64,000 bases of DNA, from the NCBI RefSeq assembly GCF_900302465.1, contig NZ_OMOR01000001.1:2946729-3010728 (forward strand), in the 5' to 3' direction. Both the position numbers and the translations under genes were made by a program. This DNA comes from Ascidiaceihabitans donghaensis (GTDB lineage: Bacteria > Pseudomonadota > Alphaproteobacteria > Rhodobacterales > Rhodobacteraceae). Below, in pieces: positions 59,241 through 64,000 of this stretch; the first letter of the stretch is position 1, and every line of letters starts with the position of its first letter. Under the pieces are notes generated by a model. It worked only from the letters and a program-made list of their open reading frames with translations, was not told the origin of the DNA and did not search any database.

Positions 59241-60475
59241 TTGATCGATTTGGCCAGCACAACACCGTCATGGATCAAAATATCTGCCCAGCGCGCGTTG
59301 CCTTCAAAACGCTCATAAGTACTGATAAACACCGTATTGCGTTCCACTTGACTGATTTTGCTACCACAAGGCTTGCGTTTCGCTACACCGCAAACGGATG
59401 ATTTAACCTTTTCGTATGCTTTGTCAGTGGCGCTATACGGGTATTCGGAACTGGGACGTCCATAGCGCAATTGTTCGTGCATTGAAGGCGCGCCGAAAAC
59501 AGCAAGTGATGCTGTAAACTGGCGGGGGCATCCGTCAGCAAATCCGGTGATGTAGAATGTACGCTGTCCGCCTGCATCCGGGTTGCTGTCGAACAATGCG
59601 TACCCTTTTCCTCTTGCTGGCGCTTTATCGAGTTTACGCCCCATAGGCTTGCGCTGCGCATCACAAACTCGTGCGACTTGTCCATAAGGCAACACAGTTC
59701 CGTAGGGAACGTCCACAGAATCCACGCCACTGCGTGATGCGGCGACAGCTCCTCCTGCGAAAAGACCGCGGCGCTTTGTTGGTTCTGCACGTTCAACAGG
59801 TGCGTCGCCCAAAGGCTCAGGCGACAGCGACGCTGTGCGCACTGTTTCGGTATTTTCCGCATCATTGGTCCGGCCCAGACCGAACAAGCCGCGGCGCTTT
59901 TTAGGTTCTACCAAATCTGTGGTTGCACCATCCGCATCATTTAATGTGGTCACGGCATCATCGAAAGTGGTCGCAGGTTCAGCGTTCTGTGCAGGGTCGA
60001 TTTCGGATACGGCTTCGCTTGCTGCGATAGATCCGGTATCTTCGTCAGCGGCTTTTGGTTGCAGCCAACCCAAAAGGCCCTTCTTGGGCGGGGTTTGCTG
60101 TTCTGCTTGTGTTTCCAAATTTGCTAGCGGCGCAGCCTCTGCTTCAGTTCCCAAACCCGCTATCTCAGCCGGCTCAGACGCAGGCTGTGGTTCAATAAGA
60201 TCCTCTGTTTCAGCATCTTCAGGAACGCCATCCGCGCCCAAGTCCACCGCTTGTTCGGCACTTGATACTGCGGCTTCGACTTCAGCTTGGTCGGTGTCAC
60301 GGCGTAAAATACGCGAAAAGAAACCACCTTCGCGGTCCAGTTCTTCTTGGCTGGGCAAGGCTTGAGCCGACGTTTCTTCGACCAATTCGACATCGGAAAT
60401 GCGTTCGACCTGTGCAAGCGGATCACCACAGGCGGATAGAACGACCAGCACAGCAAATGCATAGGAAAAACGCAA
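59231..60475 (-). CDS. large lipoprotein with repeated K-R-R-G-L-F motifs
   Basis: A 414-residue lipoprotein (lipobox L-S-A-C). The first 260 residues are acidic and of low complexity and carry spaced short motifs: G-G-F-F-S-R-I-L, K-K-G-L-L-G-W-L, K-K-R-R-G-L-F-G-L-G, K-R-R-G-L-F-A-G-G. The last 160 residues form a folded domain with two Cys pairs (C-D-A-Q-R, D-G-C-P-R, V-C-G-V, P-C-G-S). I do not recognise the family. It may have a role at the cell envelope. It is read toward slyX and stands upstream of dnaE on the same strand only in the sense of following it. Confidence 0.8.
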   Translation of the reverse strand: MRFSYAFAVLVVLSACGDPLAQVERISDVELVEETSAQALPSQEELDREGGFFSRILRRDTDQAEVEAAVSSAEQAVDLGADGVPEDAETEDLIEPQPASEPAEIAGLGTEAEAAPLANLETQAEQQTPPKKGLLGWLQPKAADEDTGSIAASEAVSEIDPAQNAEPATTFDDAVTTLNDADGATTDLVEPKKRRGLFGLGRTNDAENTETVRTASLSPEPLGDAPVERAEPTKRRGLFAGGAVAASRSGVDSVDVPYGTVLPYGQVARVCDAQRKPMGRKLDKAPARGKGYALFDSNPDAGGQRTFYITGFADGCPRQFTASLAVFGAPSMHEQLRYGRPSSEYPYSATDKAYEKVKSSVCGVAKRKPCGSKISQVERNTVFISTYERFEGNARWADILIHDGVVLAKSIKSP

Positions 60476-60567
60476 AATATCCCACCCCGGTTCTATGGTT
60501 ACGAAAGTCTTAACCTAGGCATTGTCCGTCTGTCCACCACATCAACAGTATCGTGGTAAATGTCCGC

Positions 60568-63500
60568 TTACAGATCCTCGACCTCAAGCACACCCATCAG
60601 CGATTTTATGGCGCCTTTGATTTGAGGATTCATCGGATAGTCTTGCCCCAAATCAATTTCGACCTCACCGGGCAAGCCCGCGTCCATAAGGCAAAACTGG
60701 ATCGGGCCACGCCCTGCGGTCTTGGCGCCTGTTTTCGCGCCCTCCAAAACAGACGCCACTGACGCGATCGCACCGGATTCTTCAACAAATATCTTCAACC
60801 CGATGCCTCCAACGTCTGCTACAACAGTGTCGATCGGCGAAACGGACCGTGCCAAAAGCTTTAGTTGATCACTTTCCATAGTTGCTTCCACTCCAACGAT
60901 GACTTTGGCACCTGTCACCAGATGGTCCTGCGCTTTTTCCAAAGTGTCCGAGAAAATCGTGATTTCATAGCCGCCTGTCGTGTCGGACAATTGCGCAAAG
61001 GCAAAACGATTTCCGCGCGCGGATTTGCGGATTTGAACACCTGCAACAACACCAGCGATCTTGGCGTTTTTTGCGCCTTTACGTTCGACCGCGGCATGCA
61101 CCTGATCCAGAGTTTCTACGTTCTTGCGCTTTAACGCGCCCATGTAGTCGTCCAAAGGATGGCCCGACAAGTAAAAGCCCACGGCCTTGAACTCTTCGCC
61201 CAACCGTTCGGCCGGCATCCAATCATCGACCGGCATCATGCGAGGTTCCGGCAGATCGTCGCCTGCTTCACCGAACAATGACACCTGATTGGAGTTCTTT
61301 TGTTCATGAATTGCCGCGGAATAGTTAACAAGCGGGTCAAGCGCGTCAAACACGCGGCGCCGGTTTTTATCAAGCGCATCAAATGCACCAGAGCGGGCCA
61401 GCATTTCCAATGGTCTTTTGCCGACGCGCTTTAAGTCAACGCGTCGGGCCAAATCAAACAAGGTCGCAAATGGTTTGCCGTCACGGCCTTCCACGATCAG
61501 TTTCATGGCCTCGACGCCAACGTTTTTCAACGCCCCCAGCGCATAGACCAACGCGCCATCAACGACCTTAAAGGTCGCGTCAGAACGGTTCACGCAAGGC
61601 GGCACCCAAGGCAATTCCAAACGCTTGCGCACTTCTTCAAAATACACCGCCAATTTGTCCGTCAGATGAATATCGCAGTTCATCACGCCAGCCATAAATT
61701 CAACCGGATGGTTCGCTTTCAGCCAAGCCGTTTGATAGCTGACCACGGCATAAGCCGCCGCGTGGGATTTGTTGAACCCGTAGTTGGCAAATTTCTCAAG
61801 AAGGTCGAAAACCTCTGTGGCCTTTTTCTGGTCCACTCCATTTTCCATCGCCCCCTTTTCAAACTTGGGGCGCTCTTTCGCCATTTCCTCGGCGATCTTT
61901 TTACCCATAGCGCGTCGCAGCAGGTCAGCCCCGCCAAGCGAATAACCCGCCATGACCTGCGCAATTTGCATAACCTGTTCTTGGTAAACGATAATTCCCT
62001 GTGTTTCTTCAAGGATATGATCAATCAAAGGATGGACAGATTCGCGTTCCTTTAACCCGTTTTTCACCTCGCAATAGGTGGGAATATTTTCCATCGGACC
62101 GGGACGATAAAGGGCCACCAAAGCCACAATATCTTCGATACATGTCGGCTTCATGCGTTTTAGCGCGTCCATCATGCCGCTGGATTCAACCTGAAACACA
62201 GCGACAGTTTTCGCACTGGCATACAGTTTGTAAGATGCCTCGTCATCCAACGGAATCGCGGCAATATCGTCGATCAATCCCTCGGGCGGTTCATAAAGTT
62301 CGGTCCCGTCTGCCGCGATATGCAAGTGCCTTCCGCCTGCACGGATCTGGTCCACGGCATTCTGAATGACGGTCAAGGTTTTGAGGCCCAAAAAGTCGAA
62401 CTTGACCAGACCCGCCTGCTCAACCCATTTCATGTTGAACTGCGTGGCTGGCATGTCGGATCGTGGATCTTGGTACAGCGGAACAAGCGCGTCCAAAGGA
62501 CGGTCCCCAATCACAACGCCCGCCGCGTGTGTCGATGCATTCCGCAACAAGCCTTCAACTTGTTGGCCGTACTCCAAAAGCCGCGCGACCACCTCCTCGT
62601 TGCGGGCTTCCTCGCGCAGGCGCGGTTCATCCACCAGTGCTTTTTCGATCGAAACAGGCTTAACGCCTTCGACGGGAATTAACTTTGATAAACGATCAAC
62701 CTGACCATAGGGCATTTGTAAAACGCGGCCAATATCGCGCACAGCGGCCTTCGACAGCAAAGCACCAAAAGTAATAATCTGGCCCACTTTATCGCGGCCA
62801 TATTTCTCCTGAACGTAGCGAATGACTTCTTCGCGGCGGTCCATACAAAAATCGATGTCGAAATCCGGCATGGATACACGTTCAGGGTTCAAAAACCGTT
62901 CAAAAAGAAGCTGATAGCGCAAAGGGTCAAGGTCCGTGATCAACAGCGCATAAGCCACCAAGGACCCCGCACCCGACCCACGGCCAGGACCGACCGGGAT
63001 GCCGTTGTCTTTGGCCCATTTGATAAAATCGGCAACAATCAGAAAGTAGCCGGGGAACCCCATGCCCTCGATAATCTTCAGTTCGAAATCAAGACGGGCC
63101 TCGTAATCGGCCACATCCACAGCATGAGGAATGACTGCCAGACGTTTACGAAGTCCCTCTTCGGACTGGCGGCGCAATTCAGACACCTCGTCGTCGGCAA
63201 ATTTTGGCAAAATCGGATCCCGACGATAGGCCTGAAACGCACAGCGTTTTGCGATCTCGACTGTGTTTTCCAACGCCTCCGGCAAGTCGGCAAACAAGGT
63301 CGCCATTTCGGACGGAGATTTGAAATAATGCTGTGCGGTAAGACGCCTGCGGCCATCTTGTTGATCAACATAAGCCCCCTCAGAGATGCAAATCAGCGCA
63401 TCATGTGCCTCATACATTTTGGCATCTGGAAAATAGACATCATTTGTCGCAACCAACGGCACATTCATCGCATAGGCCATTTCGACAAAACCACGTTCCG

Positions 63501-64000
63501 TCAAACGCTCTGCTTCAGGTTGGCCATCCCCGGGGTGGCGTTGCAGTTCAACATAAAGGCGGTCGCCGTAGATGCCATGCAAACGGTCCATCAACTCTTG
63601 CGCTGCGGGCAGTTGTCCACCCTGCAACAAATGCCCCACCGGTCCTTCCGGTCCGCCTGTCAAACAGATCAAACCAGCCCCATATTGCGCCAATTCATCC
63701 ACAGTCACTTGTGGAATTTGCTCCGAATTGCCGATGTACAGACACGAATTCAGCTTCATCAGATTTTCGTAGCCCGTCTCATTCTGGGCCAGCAACACAA
63801 CAGGCGCAGGGGCGCGGGGTTTTTCACCGGGGCGGGTGGCCAAATACGTCACATCGACCTGACAGCCGATGATGGGCTGCACCCCCTTGCTTGACATTGC
63901 AATGGAATATTCCAATGCGGCAAACATATTGTTGGTATCGGTCAGCGCCATGGCTGGCATTCCGTGTTTCGCACACAGATCAGGCAGCTTTTTCAGCCGC
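60568..64000 (-). CDS. dnaE: DNA polymerase III alpha subunit, 5' end cut by window edge
   Basis: The frame is open to the right edge, so the N-terminal part of the PHP domain is missing; about 1143 residues are seen. The polymerase active site has P-D-F-D-I-D-F-C, followed by R-R-E-E-V-I-R-Y-V, and a further Asp in the palm. Near the C-terminus is an OB fold, and the last residues are E-V-E-D-L. It is the replicative DnaE1, not the mutagenic DnaE2. It is a single-gene unit here. Confidence 0.96.
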   Translation of the reverse strand, partial: RLKKLPDLCAKHGMPAMALTDTNNMFAALEYSIAMSSKGVQPIIGCQVDVTYLATRPGEKPRAPAPVVLLAQNETGYENLMKLNSCLYIGNSEQIPQVTVDELAQYGAGLICLTGGPEGPVGHLLQGGQLPAAQELMDRLHGIYGDRLYVELQRHPGDGQPEAERLTERGFVEMAYAMNVPLVATNDVYFPDAKMYEAHDALICISEGAYVDQQDGRRRLTAQHYFKSPSEMATLFADLPEALENTVEIAKRCAFQAYRRDPILPKFADDEVSELRRQSEEGLRKRLAVIPHAVDVADYEARLDFELKIIEGMGFPGYFLIVADFIKWAKDNGIPVGPGRGSGAGSLVAYALLITDLDPLRYQLLFERFLNPERVSMPDFDIDFCMDRREEVIRYVQEKYGRDKVGQIITFGALLSKAAVRDIGRVLQMPYGQVDRLSKLIPVEGVKPVSIEKALVDEPRLREEARNEEVVARLLEYGQQVEGLLRNASTHAAGVVIGDRPLDALVPLYQDPRSDMPATQFNMKWVEQAGLVKFDFLGLKTLTVIQNAVDQIRAGGRHLHIAADGTELYEPPEGLIDDIAAIPLDDEASYKLYASAKTVAVFQVESSGMMDALKRMKPTCIEDIVALVALYRPGPMENIPTYCEVKNGLKERESVHPLIDHILEETQGIIVYQEQVMQIAQVMAGYSLGGADLLRRAMGKKIAEEMAKERPKFEKGAMENGVDQKKATEVFDLLEKFANYGFNKSHAAAYAVVSYQTAWLKANHPVEFMAGVMNCDIHLTDKLAVYFEEVRKRLELPWVPPCVNRSDATFKVVDGALVYALGALKNVGVEAMKLIVEGRDGKPFATLFDLARRVDLKRVGKRPLEMLARSGAFDALDKNRRRVFDALDPLVNYSAAIHEQKNSNQVSLFGEAGDDLPEPRMMPVDDWMPAERLGEEFKAVGFYLSGHPLDDYMGALKRKNVETLDQVHAAVERKGAKNAKIAGVVAGVQIRKSARGNRFAFAQLSDTTGGYEITIFSDTLEKAQDHLVTGAKVIVGVEATMESDQLKLLARSVSPIDTVVADVGGIGLKIFVEESGAIASVASVLEGAKTGAKTAGRGPIQFCLMDAGLPGEVEIDLGQDYPMNPQIKGAIKSLMGVLEVEDL

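Noticed and set aside
1-64000. CRISPR array, prophage, insertion sequence or integrase
   Set aside because: I saw no regular direct repeats with spacers and no transposase, integrase or phage structural protein.

Overview
The window is a chromosomal segment of an alphaproteobacterium, most likely a marine Rhodobacterales (Roseobacter-group) bacterium. Signs for this are the hom-glpX-recJ order, the hisS-hisZ-hisG operon with short-form HisG, a tRNA-His of the alphaproteobacterial type (G1:U72, A73, no G-1), alphaproteobacterial LexA boxes (GAAC-N7-GAAC), DUF3572/MmcB/DUF6324-type proteins, and dispersed GC-rich hairpin repeats of the kind common in Rhodobacteraceae. I see no phage, transposase, CRISPR array or plasmid function. 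Both ends cut a gene: an SRAP protein on the left and dnaE on the right.

Layout. 1-8.7 kb: SRAP (YedK-like) protein, GNAT, secreted 5'-nucleotidase, a DUF952-DUF1330-pyrD operon, a thioesterase-thioesterase-MATE operon facing a MerR regulator, and a TetR/NAD(P)H-oxidoreductase divergent pair with three operator copies. 8.7-17.7 kb: a fatty-acid beta-oxidation block led by a MerR (LiuR-like) regulator with two acyl-CoA dehydrogenases, GST, thiolase and the FadB-type multifunctional enzyme, closed by a strong terminator. 17.8-21.3 kb: desaturase, tRNA-His, GNAT, small conserved protein, outer-membrane beta-barrel, and SOS-regulated mmcB. 21.3-25.7 kb: a coiled-coil membrane protein overlapping a membrane-anchored ClpP-fold protease-like protein, a probable 6S-like RNA, pirin, TetR and a small lipoprotein. 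25.8-30.1 kb: hom, glpX, recJ, tRNA-Glu.

30.1-36.0 kb carries two c-di-GMP modules. One is an H-NOX-like protein translationally coupled to an HNOBA-GGDEF diguanylate cyclase, in which the H-NOX lacks its heme ligand. The other is a PleD-like cyclase whose first receiver domain has Ala at the phospho-acceptor position. Between them lie an MttB-family methyltransferase, a HAD phosphatase and DUF3572. 36.0-38.0 kb is an ECF sigma / anti-sigma / periplasmic sensor / EF-hand operon. 38.1-42.1 kb holds DUF983, NUDIX, an EamA transporter and a desaturase divergent from an XRE regulator. 42.1-46.8 kb is a carnitine catabolic cluster: SDR, carnitine dehydrogenase fused to a hot-dog thioesterase, lipocalin-like lipoprotein, BKACE enzyme and a divergent CdhR-like regulator. 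46.8-52.4 kb has an aldo/keto reductase, SOS-controlled imuA-like gene, YceI, an MFS transporter and metG. 52.5-64 kb has a 1005-residue six-heme cytochrome with a P460-like N-terminal part, the his operon, slyX, a repeat-rich lipoprotein and dnaE.

Most interesting points are the heme-ligand-less H-NOX/HNOBA-GGDEF pair, the twin SOS promoters that look leaderless, the hexaheme protein, the tRNA-His/HisRS pair, the coiled-coil/ClpP-like pair, and two families of dispersed palindromes. All assignments come from reading the sequence and from family knowledge; no database search or folding program was run.
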